Source: Atrina japonica (lineage: Eukaryota > Mollusca > Bivalvia > Pterioida > Pinnidae). Taken from it: a stretch of 64,000 nt of DNA. The stretch is taken from NCBI GenBank assembly GCA_030159075.1, contig BROG01000111.1, positions 1,428,172 through 1,492,171 of the forward strand, read 5' to 3'. Each line of letters opens with the position of its first letter. Position 1 is the first letter of the stretch. This document shows positions 50,700 through 62,490 of this stretch, piece after piece. Below the pieces are notes generated by a model. It saw only the letters and a list, made by a program, of their open reading frames with translations. It had not been told where the DNA came from and searched no databases. A program made the position numbers and the translations under genes.

Positions 50700-51476
50700 A
50701 ATTTTTATATATTCAAAGTAGACGAGTTTTAAATTACTAAACAAATTTGGCCGAAAGGCATACCAACGTACTTTAATAATTAAACTTTATGAAATAAATA
50801 AATATGATTATCAAAAGTATTTTATCAAATTTCATAGATATGTTTTTTGTATGGTGTAAGTAGTATGATGATTTATGGCGAATTTAAGTAAGGGTGAACA
50901 CGCTTTCTGACTTATAAGCATGAACATGATCATTTGAACATCATTTTCAATAGGGTCCCCTGAACAAAATAATAAGATAACATTATGTTGCATTTTGTAG
51001 TTTCTACCTTGTTTTTCTTGGTGCAGTTATCAGTTTTCTCTTAGACGTCTTGGGCTCATACCGGAGTTTTGCTGATTAGACCTTAGACCTCTTATTTAAT
51101 AAGACTTTCAATATTCCGTCTAGTAAAGTCCCCTAGACAAAAGGGACAAGGAAACACTTTTAGCAGGGCCATATTGGATTTCTGCTAATAAAAGCCTGTT
51201 CCGTTGTGAGATTCTAACGAATTTTGAATACAGTGTTCAGTGGGTTTCAATTATGGAACAATTAAATATAATTTTGCTATTGTCTCTGGCTTTAACTTTC
51301 TTTTACTTAGTGCAGTAGTGATTTGTTATTCATCTTGGATTTATACTAATCAGACCCTTTCCGCGTGGAAATTTGGATATATTATATTCAGTACATTCTC
51401 CTCACAGGATACAGAATCAGAACTTGTTACAATTTCCTCTAGGCCTAGGTTCAACCATATTTTACTGGACTAAACA
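50700..51476. other. Non-coding, possible diverged duplication
   Basis: About 50940-51080 and 51120-51365 share order of short blocks (GTCCCCTRRACAAAA; CTTRGTGCAG; TCTTGG...CTRATYAGACC), suggesting an old tandem duplication. No gene is seen. Confidence 0.35.
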
Positions 51477-51505
51477 TACAGACAGACAGACAGACAGACA
51501 GGCAG

Positions 51506-51536
<31 letters not shown>

Positions 51537-51584
51537 TACGTACGTACGTACGTACATACATACATACATACATACATACATACA

Positions 51585-51618
<34 letters not shown>

Positions 51619-51677
51619 CATACATACATACATACATACGGACGGACGGACGAGCAGACAGACAGACAGACAGACCT
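51477..51677. repeat. Compound tetranucleotide repeat, about 200 bp
   Basis: GACA, GCGT, GTAC, ATAC, GGAC and again GACA blocks succeed one another in one register. The Tyr/Val/Cys- and Thr/His-rich frames across it on both strands are repeat artefacts. Confidence 0.95.
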
Positions 51678-52248
51678 ACGTACATAGTATGAACTCACGT
51701 ATACATAATTAAGTCGTAGTAATCCGATAGTTAAAACAGGCCGCACATTTGTTTTGCTGTGTAATGTTTTAGATTTGATGTTTGTATTATATCAGACTAT
51801 AGTCGCTACTGTGAAAACAGTTAGTTTATATTGTATAGTCATGCTAATTGGTTATGAGAATGTTTTAATTGATGTCCCTAAGGCCGTAGTAAGCTCATTA
51901 CAACAAATGACGCAGATGAAGACTACATAGTAAGTCGAAGAACAGTATAAACAAATTTGGGTGTCCTTGAGTGCAGCGATGAAATCTGTGGTATCAACAA
52001 AACTAATTCATACATTTAAAAACTACGATAGCACAATTCTTCCACCATCTTAATGTGACGTAAATGATATAATTATTTTTACTTAATGACCTTCCTAGTT
52101 CTCCACACTGATAAACAAAATGTATTCAATCTCTTGTAACTCGTACAAATTTTATTGACACAAGCAATGTTTCGTAGTAACAATTTAACTGTTGAATAGT
52201 TCTTCTAAGCGTAAAGCGATATTAATAGGGGAAATATTCTGTGTTTAT

Positions 52249-52305
52249 TGATGAGAGAGAGAGAAAGAGAGATAGAGCGAGAGAGAGAGAGAGAGAGAGA
52301 GAGAG
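52249..52305. repeat. (GA)n microsatellite
   Basis: A GA tract with a few interruptions. Confidence 0.95.
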
Positions 52306-52412
52306 TCTTAAGAATAATTCGCTGCTGGAAATCAAAGCTGACACTTTCCGTTGGACTTTCCCAACACTTTTATTTAATGATAATGAAAATTGGAAAGACT
52401 TTCTCTATTACA

Positions 52413-53403
52413 TTTAAGCGATATAAGCTGTCACAATGATTATTTTTGTCCCCTGACATATAGTCGAGAATATGATAAAATGGGTGTTCAAATACATTAT
52501 CAAACACGCAAAACTTGTAAAAGATATTCTTTTCGAAATTATTTGTTTTATTAGAATTTAAGTTTTCCCGTACCTTAAAAATCCAACTGTATGTACTTCG
52601 CAATTCGGTCAGGGATCTCGGTCCTTTACGCGCTAGGAATACGTTAAAGTCGGCCGATTTTTATGAGTTTTATGTTTATTTTTAAAATACAGGACGTGAT
52701 TTTTATTGAAAGGTGCATGTATTATGTAAGATATATGCTTTCAACGCTATTTTAAATACCTGAAGAAAATCGGATGAATATATGATTAAATATATCAGGT
52801 CACTAAAAGAAATTTTTCCAATCTTTAATGTTACCCTGAATGCTGACGTTGACAAAATCCAAACAATATAAATGGGAAAAGTATGCATACCTGATGTTTT
52901 ACAATCGTGCCGCCATGTCCGGTAGAGTTGGGCAGTTCATGATCATATATGTCAAGAATGATAAATCCGAGAATGCGATGGGACGAGTTAAAAATGGGTC
53001 GAGATCACCCGATATACCCGGCACGTGGACAATTTCAGAAACGAATGTTTTGAAACGACGAAAAAAGACAATCTTTGCCTGGTCTAGGTATGAAATGATG
53101 ATGTACGAAAATAAACGAAAAGGGTAATAAGAATAGAATGTAAATTAACTGCAAATAGGACGTGTTTATTGGTCATTCGGTAATCTTCGTAAAAATTACC
53201 AAAAGTTAATTTGCAATGCTCAAAGTATGGCGGACAAAACATAACTGATATTACGGGTTACGTTTGGCAAGATTGTGGCAATTTTACACTTGCATTTGTT
53301 ATTCTAACCACCAGATGGTCTCTTTGGAATAACTATGTGATAGAATATCACATAAAATGGGCGTGTAAATTTTTTCACCTACGACAGCTCATTTCTCTTT
53401 AAA
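52413..53403. mobile_element. TTTAAAG...GAGCTGTC-ended element, copy 3 (long form)
   Basis: The left end TTTAAGCGATATAAGCTGTC and right end GACAGCTCATTTCTCTTTAA are imperfect inverted repeats. At 991 bp it contains about 735 bp that are absent from the short copy at 19135-19426, whose two halves match its ends. A 95-codon frame inside (52840-53127) resembles no transposase that I recognise, so autonomy is not supported. Confidence 0.7.
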
Positions 53404-54442
53404 ACGAACCCGGTACTATAATACTACGCTTTTAAGTCTGAAAATGTTAACTCGTGTGTGCAATTAGAGTAAGTATCTTGGCCACAAACAAAGCAAAATA
53501 CGGAAGTGTAATTTATAAGGACATTTTATTTTCATATATGCATGATGTATAGTACGTTATCAGTTAATACAAAATCGATACAAGAATGTGTGTCCTGGGG
53601 CATAACATAATACCCAAAATTTGGAATGAAAACACATGTTTAGGTATATATGACTGATGTGTCCCAGGAATCTTAGTTTCTTAACGTTTGAAATAATTGA
53701 CCATCATCATTTTGGTGAGTTTATCTGAATTGTTTTATTATTATTATTTTAGGACTTGTACACAAGTTTGGTGAATTATGTATGTAGGACTATTACAATG
53801 AATATTGCATTGAACGATGCTGAATCACACGAAGTAAGAATGTAAGGAAAGTTCGGCGTCTTAGAATATTAAACATAAAAATCGGTAAATATAATTTGAA
53901 ATAAAGAGGTTCTCACAGGAGATTAGATTAGATACAGCAAGTAACATATGACATGGTTATTTTATCATATAATTTTACGAGGTTTGCCAAATACATGGGA
54001 AAGTACGATGTATTGTTCCAACGTGTGATGTAGTTAGAAATAAATCTCACTTTGTTGTGATAACATCACTGTTATGCGAGAAACAAAAGATCGCCGTTCA
54101 GATGAACACTGTGGAAAAATGATCTATTGATAATTTCCAAGGCAAGGGATAACGAAATAATCTCGGATATAAGTCCAACTCACAAGCCTCTGAACGTCTA
54201 TTACTCCAATATTACAAGTTTGAATCTTCGATTTTGATTGTTGTATATCCTGAATGTGTTTAAACTAAAAATATTTGTTTGAAAACTTTGTAAATAGATA
54301 TTCATTTGAATGTTTATAAAGATTTCAAGACCCGGATATTAGGTCCTGAAATATATATTGCACAACTTCTGCGATTTTCTTTCTATCGTTGGGGGTTTAG
54401 CAAATCATATAAATATCATAAACATAGTACCAAAGTTATAAT
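53404..54442. other. Non-coding, no gene support
   Basis: No supported feature. Confidence 0.4.
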
Positions 54443-54486
54443 GCTCAAGACGATCGTTTCTGTCACCTAGACTTCTTCAGTTGAGC
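54443..54486 (-). ncRNA. Minimal type I hammerhead self-cleaving ribozyme motif
   Basis: Read 5' to 3' on the minus strand the 44 nt are: GCTCAA (stem I, 5' arm), CTGAAGA (core, CUGANGA), a 13-nt segment with GTC-TAGGT-GAC as a 3-bp stem II flanked by an A-A mismatch, GAAA (core), CGATCGT (minimal stem III: A-U and C-G pairs closing a GATC loop), C at the cleavage position, and TTGAGC (stem I, 3' arm, perfect 6 bp). All invariant hammerhead core positions that I can name are present. Such minimal-stem III hammerheads are known from Penelope-like elements and small metazoan retrozymes, where they process RNA, often as dimers. Activity is untested; weak stem II is the main concern. The 3' flank ATTATAACTTTGGTACTATG is shared with the copy at 26445. 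Confidence 0.7.
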
Positions 54487-55913
54487 TCCAATTTAAAACA
54501 GATATAAAGAATAATTCAAAAATGAACAAAAATCTTTAACTTACTGTTGCTATCGATATTTATGTAAAGTCGGAACACAAAATTGCGTTCAACTAAACTT
54601 ACCTTTTTCATGGCGATTTATAAATGTAACTCATGCTTTATCATATGTTACATACCAACGGAAATGTTTTTATGATACAGAAACACTTTTTACCTGATAA
54701 CTGTCTTAATGTATTCTATCAAATTTGAATATTTAAAAACTTGATGAGATACGATATGAAGGCTTCTTGTACCAGTCTATTGACGTTTTTGCACTAGTAG
54801 TATAGAGACTTCGTACGATGTTGGTTTCTATGTCACCAATCACATAGATTAACATTCCACATTCGTGTCTAATGTATACAATGTGTGTGAACATTACTGT
54901 CATAATAGAGATATAATGTATTATAAGCATTGTAATGGTACGTTTACAAATACTTTATACTTACACACAATAATATACATATATAACCCGCCATGTGAAA
55001 AAGCATTTGTTTTAGTTTGTTTCTATTTTTTAATATATTAGAAACTAATTGTAACTTCGTTCAAAACTTCAAACTGCAAACAACGGAAATTTTATCAATA
55101 AAATCAGTTTCTATGGGTATTATAGCATCCAACGTCAAATTATCCATCGTGACGTCATAAACCGCATGTTCACTTCTCATAGCGGTTAATATCTTTTACC
55201 GATGCATATTAGGTTAAATGATTTTGAAATTATTTGCACAACGGTGCGGTACAAACATCGATAAAGTCATTTATTTCACCTAAAATGAAGCTTCATGTTT
55301 TACGATGACTTGTAACATACTTTGGGACGACATGACACAAAGCTCATAGCTGTACCATTCGTCACTTGTATCAATACTTCCAGTACTTTGATTCACTTCG
55401 TCTTTGATTTACCGGTACTTGGTTGTTTAATTTTTTGTTCTGTATATATTTTTATACTCATTTTTTGTATGATTGTTGAATTTTGTTTTGCCCAAATGGA
55501 TCTTATACGCTTGAAGACAAAGCATCCTGATACGCTAGTTATGTTATTATTGTACATACGACTGACTTTTGTGTACTAACGGTAATTAGATACTTGATTA
55601 GATTACAGTTAACTGTCTCTATATATAATTGTATATTATATACATTTGCTACATATTTTAATACAAATACTTCTCTCGAACACGTGTTTAGCTCTGTATG
55701 TCCCGTGTGTGTTTCTTGTTATACCCATGCTGTTATTAATATAAATACAACTCCTCGTCCTCTTCCTCATATTATTACATGTATTTTTACTTAGCTATGC
55801 GACTATTGTGTGAAATTAATCTTCCTTAAGCTTTTGTTTCATGTAGTGGTTCATCGTCAATGAATTAGATACCGTGAAATACGCGAGATACCATTTAGTC
55901 AACATTTAGTAGC
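54487..55913. other. Non-coding, no gene support
   Basis: An 85-codon hydrophobic frame at 55322-55579 begins with TTG and has no recognisable domain. Nothing else is supported. Confidence 0.4.
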
Positions 55914-56140
55914 GCCTCCGTTAAAATATTGCGTATCAAACCATGAGGTCTCTCACTTCAGATCGACGCAGGTTCGAGTACCGCTGGAACCAGAGCTCAT
56001 TTTTGTGAGAACATTGCTCGTTTACCGATGGTGTCTTTCCGAGTATATTTTAACTTGGTTATCGACTCCACTAATAAGAAACTGGTAGCCACATTATAAC
56101 TGAGTCATTATTGAGTGTGGTGTATAAAACATTCAAAATT
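55914..56140 (+). mobile_element. Degenerate tRNA-derived SINE-like sequence
   Basis: A B-box-like AGGTTCGAGTACC (near 55968-55981) is followed by a short body and a tail, TTGAGTGTGGTGTATAAAAC, that resembles the SINE tail at 29279. The head is poorly conserved. Confidence 0.4.
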
Positions 56141-56500
56141 AAAAAAATGTGAGCATTTAGCCACAACTGGGGAATTCCATGAATAGTGATATAACGAAAC
56201 TATTTCATAGTTTTGAAGTACATGAAGCTTCGGGTATCTACGGTAGTGATCAATTTCGCCTGACATCGACTATAAAATGACGAAAAAGACGTGAACGGAG
56301 GAACGCCGACAGACAGAAGGGCTTTGGAAGTAGGTCACAATGAGCACAGGTCAGTTGGCTTCGTGACAGTTCCATAATCATACAGACCTGTACAAGAAAA
56401 AAGTCAGCAAGACTCAAAATCAAACACTTTTATTTATTAATAAAATGTTTTGATAAAACTATCCCTGTTTTATTATTATAATAGTTATGACCTTAGTAGC

Positions 56501-56518
56501 AGCAGCAGCAGCAGCATC

Positions 56519-56564
<46 letters not shown>

Positions 56565-56653
56565 ATAGCAGTAGTAGTAGTAGTAGTCGTAGTAGTAGTA
56601 GTAGTAGTTGTTGTTGTTGTTGTTGTCGTTGTTTTTCTTGTTGTTGTTGTTGT
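56501..56653. repeat. (GCA)n, (TAG)n and (TTG)n trinucleotide tract
   Basis: Three trinucleotide motifs follow one another in the same register. The Ser-, Val- and Thr-homopolymer frames are artefacts. Confidence 0.95.
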
Positions 56654-56689
56654 AGCCAATAAAAATATTCAGTATTGACGTTGTAGCTC

Positions 56690-57237
56690 GTGATCAGTTA
56701 ATTTAACAGTTTAGTTTGTAGTCAGAAGACATTGTTTAATCAGTATACATGATCGGCTTGACAACATTGGTTGCACATTTAGCCGTTATGACGTTGGAGC
56801 CTGTAGTCACAATTGAGGACAATGTTATTTGTAGGTAACATGTGGTATTATAGACCGCAGATTTAGTTAGTAGTCGGTGTAGCTTGTAGTCAGTCAGCAG
56901 AAATATTTGATTTGATAACACGATCTTCGTGTCTTTGTTCGTCGTACAGATAGTCAGTTTGATGGTGAGGCTTGTAGTCAAAACAAAAATAAGCAAAATT
57001 AATGTGGCGCTGTTAGTCGTAGAGATAGTCAGTTTGACGTTACATTTTGTAGTCATCAGAAAGAGTATAATCAACGTGACATTATGAGTCGTAGAGATAG
57101 TCAGTTTGACGGTAAAGTTTGTTGTTAGCAGAAATAGTATGATCAACGTGACGTTGTGAGTCGTACAGATAGTTAGTTTGACGGGAAAGTTTGTAGTCAG
57201 CAGACGATGTTATCAGATATCATGACCATCGCGACGT
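56690..57237. repeat. Minisatellite with 72-75 bp unit
   Basis: At least four clear units start GTCGTASAGATAGTCAGTTTG, each with a TTGTAGTC...ATCAACGTGACGTT(G)TGA middle and end. Unit lengths are about 75, 72 and 72 bp. More diverged units precede them. Because the unit is a multiple of three, the minus strand keeps a 136-codon frame (57146-56736) with a repeated KLTISTT motif, but no coding role is supported. Confidence 0.85.
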
Positions 57238-58139
57238 TAGAGAGATTAAATAATTTATGTACAAAAGTGATTATAGAGATATGTCGTTAGTAAACATGGT
57301 TTATCATTTTTGCTAGGCAATCTCATTTATATAAAATCGACAACAAAAATAAAACTAAATCTGATTTTATTAGTTATAAGCAATGACTCATTAATTGCAC
57401 ACACGCACACACACCTTACACATAATGTATAATATATATATAATACGAAGTGCCACCTCCAGATTATGTCAGAACACGAAACAGCACTGTCTATGTTTCC
57501 AAAAATAGGGGTGTACAGATAAAACATTCAAATTTGTCTTCCTCTTAATCCACGCATTACAGTTACTCTAATATTTTTTTGTCGCCACATAGCCTCTTAC
57601 CCCTGTTATGATTCAATCTAAACTCGTTGTGTTTGTAAACATGTGCTAATTTATCTTGGTAGAGGTATAGTAAGTAGTTATTTAAAAATGAGCTGGGTGT
57701 GATATTTTTCTTTTATTATTGGGTTTTATGTCCAGTGTTTTTGTAACCCCACAGGCTTATTAATAGCCTTAACTGACAATACTACCAATGGATTCGTTCC
57801 GTTACGTGATTTTCATAACGTTCTCATTGGAAATATCTACCATTGTAACTTGATATTTAAAGGTGCAAGTCATTGGTATTATTACCGCGTAACATCAGGT
57901 GTTAACATCTATATAGACACTCGGGGAGTCCAAAACAAACAATAAACCTCATGAAGATATAAAGACGTTGTTTGTGTTACATTATCTCTTATTGTATCAA
58001 TCTATTTCAGGTACTATGAAGCTATACATATTACAAACTTAAAAAATAGAGGGATTACGAATGTAATGAAAGAAGGTTTGGTAGAAGTAAAAACTATATA
58101 GTAATTAGTTCAACAACAGAAACTTTAGATATATAGTCT
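57238..58139. other. Non-coding, no gene support
   Basis: No supported feature. Confidence 0.4.
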
Positions 58140-58397
58140 TTGAGTCATCAATAACCCCTTTTCCCCCCAAAGGGGAATTTTGTAGGTTATAATTTTCTGA
58201 AAGCGTATAAAAATGCTACAAAATGAGACATGTTAGCACTCTGACCGTTGGGGTGTTTAGGAGTTTTGGGGTAAAAACCATAGAAAATTAACAAAAATCG
58301 CTGAAAACTGGAAAACCTCAATTTACCTCTTATTTATGGCCTCTGTTTGCAAAGAAAGTACTGGTTGTATTGCAGATATCTTAAATTTTTATTTGTA

Positions 58398-59910
58398 AGG
58401 CACATTACTATAATTGTTTATTAGAAGAACTTGGGTTTAATACGAATTCTGGAAATCCTACATACACACGTAGCTCACTTTCAAAGGACGAGATCCTTCA
58501 AAATCACGTGTCCGTATTACACTCATTTGATATACCTACAACGGAGACCGATTTCGAGCTACCACATTTATACTGGATACCTAAACTTCATAAAAACCCA
58601 TATAAGCAAAGATACATAGCAGGATCCAGCAAATGTTCTACCAAACCTTTATCTTTACTCCTTACCAAGATATTGACAGCTGTTAAGGAGAAACTTCAAA
58701 AATACTGTACAGTTGCTTATTCCAGAAGCGGTGTAAATCAGATGTGGATACTTAAAAATTCTAAACAGCTTTTAGAAAATTTGAAGGCACATAATTTTTC
58801 TCGAATTCACAGTATCAAAACTTATGATTTCTCAACTCTTTACACTACTATTCCACATAAAAAATTAAAAGAAAGGCTTTTTAGCATCATAGACAACTGC
58901 TTTTTCACTAAAGGTGGTACCCGAAAATTTTAAATATCTAGTGATTGGCTATCAGGATACTTATTTCGTCAAACACCACTCTGATTCTACACATAAGTAT
59001 ACTGAAGTTGATATAAAAAAAAATGCTGGAATTTCTAATAGACAATATATTTGTAATGTTCGGAGACGTGGTCTTTCAACAAACTGTCGGCATTCCTATG
59101 GGAACCAATTGTGCTCCTTTATTGGCCGACCTGTTCCTTTATTTCATACGAAGCAGACTTCATTCAGAAACTGCTGAATCAAAAGAAGAAAAAGTTAGCG
59201 GTGTCCTTTGAATTTTGACGACGACGTTTTGTCAATTAATAATGACAATTTTCATACATATGTCAATGCGATATATCCCAGCGAACTAGAAATTAAAGAT
59301 ACAACAGAATCAAGTACACACGCTTCATACTTAGACATTTTACTTAATATCAACACAGACGGGAAATTAGCAACCAAGCTATACGATAAACGCGACGATT
59401 TCGGCTTTCCCATCGTAAATTTTCCACATTTAAGTAGTAATATCCCTCACTCACCTGCATATGGAGTTTATATTTCACAAATGATCCGATATGCCAGGGC
59501 GTGCACAACATATGAAGATTTCATATACAGAGGTAAACTACTCACTGACAAATGATTGACACAGGGATATCGAAAACCGCGTTTAATGTCAACGTTCCGC
59601 AAATTTTATGGTCGGTATAATAGTCTTGTTTGCGACTACTCTGTTTCACTAAGTGAAATGTTGAGTTGCCTTTTCGTTGGCGGTTGTTGAGACGTCTGTA
59701 CCAATTGTGACGAGGATACACTCCTCACGTGTTTCATTGGACTTGACTGTGGACTCACGGCGGGTGTGTGACCGGTCGACAGGGGATGCTTACTCCTCCA
59801 TGGCACCTGATCCCACCTCTTGGTTTCCAGAGGTCCGTGTTTGTCCATTTTTACCGGATTTGTATCTATGTCCTGGACATCCTATTGATTTATACTTTGG
59901 TATCTGAGAT
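58398..59910 (+). pseudogene. Penelope-like element copy E, reverse transcriptase pseudogene
   Basis: This is the longest copy of the family. From 58398 one frame runs to 58930 with HLYWIPKLHKNPYKQRYI and motif A (YDFSTLYTTIPHKKLKERL). After a frameshift, motif B (GIPMGTNCAPLLADLFLY) appears near 59085-59140. A further break follows, and then DDVLSINNDN and YGVYISQMIRYARACTTYEDF to a premature stop near 59553. Compared with copy B, a small deletion removes the first half of the catalytic YIDD, so the enzyme would be dead even in frame. The ancestral stop shared with copies B and D is at 59688-59690. The remaining 220 bp are the conserved 3' tail. In this family reverse transcriptase primes at the target; the usual C-terminal GIY-YIG endonuclease has no room before the stop. 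Confidence 0.92.
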
Positions 59911-60749
59911 TTTTATATTTTTGGGGGTAAAACCAATAGAAAATTAACAGAAATCACTGAAAATGGGAAATATACAATAAATCCTTCATTTAAGGTGTTT
60001 TTTTTACAATAAGAGTAATGATTGTATGGCAGATTGAATTACAGATAAATATGGACACAATAAACAGTGATTTGTTTTATTAAAGTTGGTGTTTTGAGGT
60101 AAAAACCATAAAAATAAACAAAAATAGCTGAAAATTGGAAACCTCAATTAATCCTTCAGTTATGGCCTCTGTTTAAAGTAATAGTTGTTTGGTAAATATA
60201 CCAAATGATAAGTCTTGATCCTTTAAATAACAACTGTGGTTTTACCTCAAATGTGCTTTTTGGGTAACACAATTTTTTTAAAAAGAAATCTATTTAAAAA
60301 TGACTAGACTTTAGGCAACTAAAAACCAAATTTGGTGTTTTGGGGACTAAAAACCAATTTTCAAACAGAAATCTGTGGGGGAAAATATAGACTGTAGGCC
60401 ACTTAAAACCTAGTATTTAACAAGTGGTATATTGGAGGGTATGTTTGTCAGAAAGCTTAATGAAAATGTTACAAAATGAGCCATATTAGTTTTCTAGCCC
60501 TTTGGGTATTCAAAAGTTTTGAGGTAAAACCATAAAATAGTAAAATAAATCGATGAAAATTGGAAAATCTCAAATCTCATTCATTTATTATGGATATCAA
60601 ATGTGGTGTTTTAAGGTAAAAACCATTTTTAAACAGAAAAGTTTATTTTCACTTTACGCTACTAAATACATGTACTCCAATTTTTACCAAGGAGTAAGTT
60701 TTGATGGTATGTTTCTCTGAAAGCTTATCAAAATTCCTACAAATAAAAA

Positions 60750-61058
60750 CATCTCAGATACCAAAGTATAAATATTTAGGATGTCCAGGATATAGATACA
60801 AATCAGGTAAAAAATGGACAAACACGGACCTCAGGAAACCAAGAGGTGGGATCAGATGCCATGGAGGAGTAAGCATCCCCTATTGAGCATTCACATCCGC
60901 CATGAGTCCACAGACAAGTCTAAATGAAATACGTGAGGAACGAATCCTTGTCACAATTGTTACAGAATTCTGAACAACCGCCAACGAAAAGGCAACTCAA
61001 CATTTTACTTAGCGACAAAGAGTAATCGCAAACAACATTATTACACCGACCGTAAAAA
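60750..61058 (-). mobile_element. Penelope-like element 3' part, copy F
   Basis: Minus-oriented, from AGATACCAAAGTATA at the 3' end to ACACCGACCGTAAAAA. It includes the last codons of the RT (SLSKMLSCLFVGGC-like). It interrupts the foldback unit exactly between CTACAAA and ATGAGACATG, which read as CTACAAAATGAGACATG in the uninterrupted unit at 58214-58230. Confidence 0.88.
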
Positions 61059-62490
61059 ATGAGACATGTTATCACTCTACCCATCGCTGTTATGGAGGTT
61101 TGGGGTGAAAAATTAGCAAAAACCACTGAATATTGGAAAACCAGGATATAATACACGAAATGGTGGTATAGCAGATATTTTAATTGATGAGTATTGGTAT
61201 ATTAAGCAGTCAGTGTGTATCAAATGTGGTGTATGGGGTTCTAAACCCAAATTTTAAAGCAATCATTTGTGAACTGATATTAGATTTATTCCACTAATAA
61301 CCCCAGTTTCAACAAAGGGTATTTTGAACGTATTTTTGCCAAAAGTTTATAAAAAAGATACAAAATGTGTTTTGTTAGAACTCTAGCTGTTTGAGTAGGA
61401 GTTTTAAGGCAAAACTAAGAAATTTTAACAGAAAGTGTTTTAAACTAGAAACCTAGTACCCTTATAGTTTACTTTTGTGATAAAACTGACTGATGTTAAT
61501 TTTTCATGGTTTTTACCTCAAAACAACAACTGTAATAAACAATCATTCTTTATTATGCCCAAACTTAACATTTGAATCATCTGTCATACAAGTTTATTAC
61601 TTTAATTGCAAAAATAACGTAAATGAAGGATTATTTGTATATTTCCAATAACAGTGATTTTTTATTTATCTATATGGATTTTACCAAAATCTCCTAAGTA
61701 GCCAGAAAGTTAACAATGCTAAATTTGTAGCATTCTTGATAGGCTTTCTAAATATTATGACCCCCCCCCAAAAAAAAATAATAATAAAACCAAATATTTT
61801 TTAAAAAGATGGGTTAAGTGGCTTAAAGTCAAATGCATTTTTCACAAATTTCTGTTTTAAAAAAATATTTGTTTACCCCAAAAATACCACATTTCACACA
61901 TAGTGGTTGTTCAATGTGTCAATACTTATCATTTCAGATATTTACCATACAACCATTACTTTCATTACAAACAGAGGCCTTAACTGAAGGATTATTTCAG
62001 GTTTTCCAGTTTTCAGCGATTTTTGTTAATTTTCATGGTTTTTACCTCAAAATACCAACTTTGATAAAAACAACAATATTGTTTATTGTGTCCATACAAA
62101 TCATTTAAGCTATTTGCCATACAATCACTATTCCAATTGCAATGACATTAAATGAAGGATTAATTGTATATTTCCAATTTTCAGCGATTTCTGTTAATTT
62201 TCCTTGGCTTTTACATCAAAATCCCTAAGTGGCCAGAGTGCTAATGAAGCTCAATCTGTAGCATATTTGGTAGACTTTCTGAAAAACATACCCTCTGAGA
62301 AACACCTGTGTAAAAACATGGGTTATAAGTGGCTTAAAGTATAGTACTTATTCACAGATTTCTGTTTAAAAAATAGATTTTTTACCCCAAAACACCAAAT
62401 TTGATAAATAAAGGTTGTTGAATGAGTCAATGCTTATCATTTATGATGTCTTCCATACAACCAGTACTTTCTCTGCAAACAGAGCAATAA

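Larger units (their letters stand above)
58140..62490. repeat. Composite foldback array (five forward, three inverted units) with nested insertions
   Basis: A unit containing CTGAAAANTGGAAA, GGTTTTTACC (or its complement), TATGGCCTCTGTTTGCAAAG and CTACAAAATGAGACATGTTA recurs. Forward units centre near 58300, 59960, 60135, 60555 and 61125. Inverted units centre near 61645, 62005 and 62175, with a hinge near 61480-61500. The right edge (CCAGTACTTTCTCTGCAAACAGAG, ending about 62488) is the inverted counterpart of 58350-58375. Penelope copies E and F interrupt the forward half. No coding sequence belongs to the array itself. It could be a large foldback transposon or an inverted satellite. Confidence 0.8.

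Noticed and set aside
51373..51746. Several overlapping Tyr/Cys/Val- and Thr/His-rich frames
   Set aside because: All are read through compound tetranucleotide repeats on both strands.
52840..53127. 95-codon frame inside the long TIR element, considered as a transposase remnant
   Set aside because: No catalytic motif or family resemblance visible; kept only as part of the repeat.
55322..55579. 85-codon hydrophobic frame
   Set aside because: Starts with TTG, AT-rich random composition, no recognisable family.
56450..56678. Poly-Ser, poly-Val and poly-Thr frames
   Set aside because: Trinucleotide repeat artefact open in several frames.
58508..59555. A functional reverse transcriptase gene
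   Set aside because: At least two frameshifts, a premature stop and loss of part of the catalytic YIDD show that it is a dead copy.
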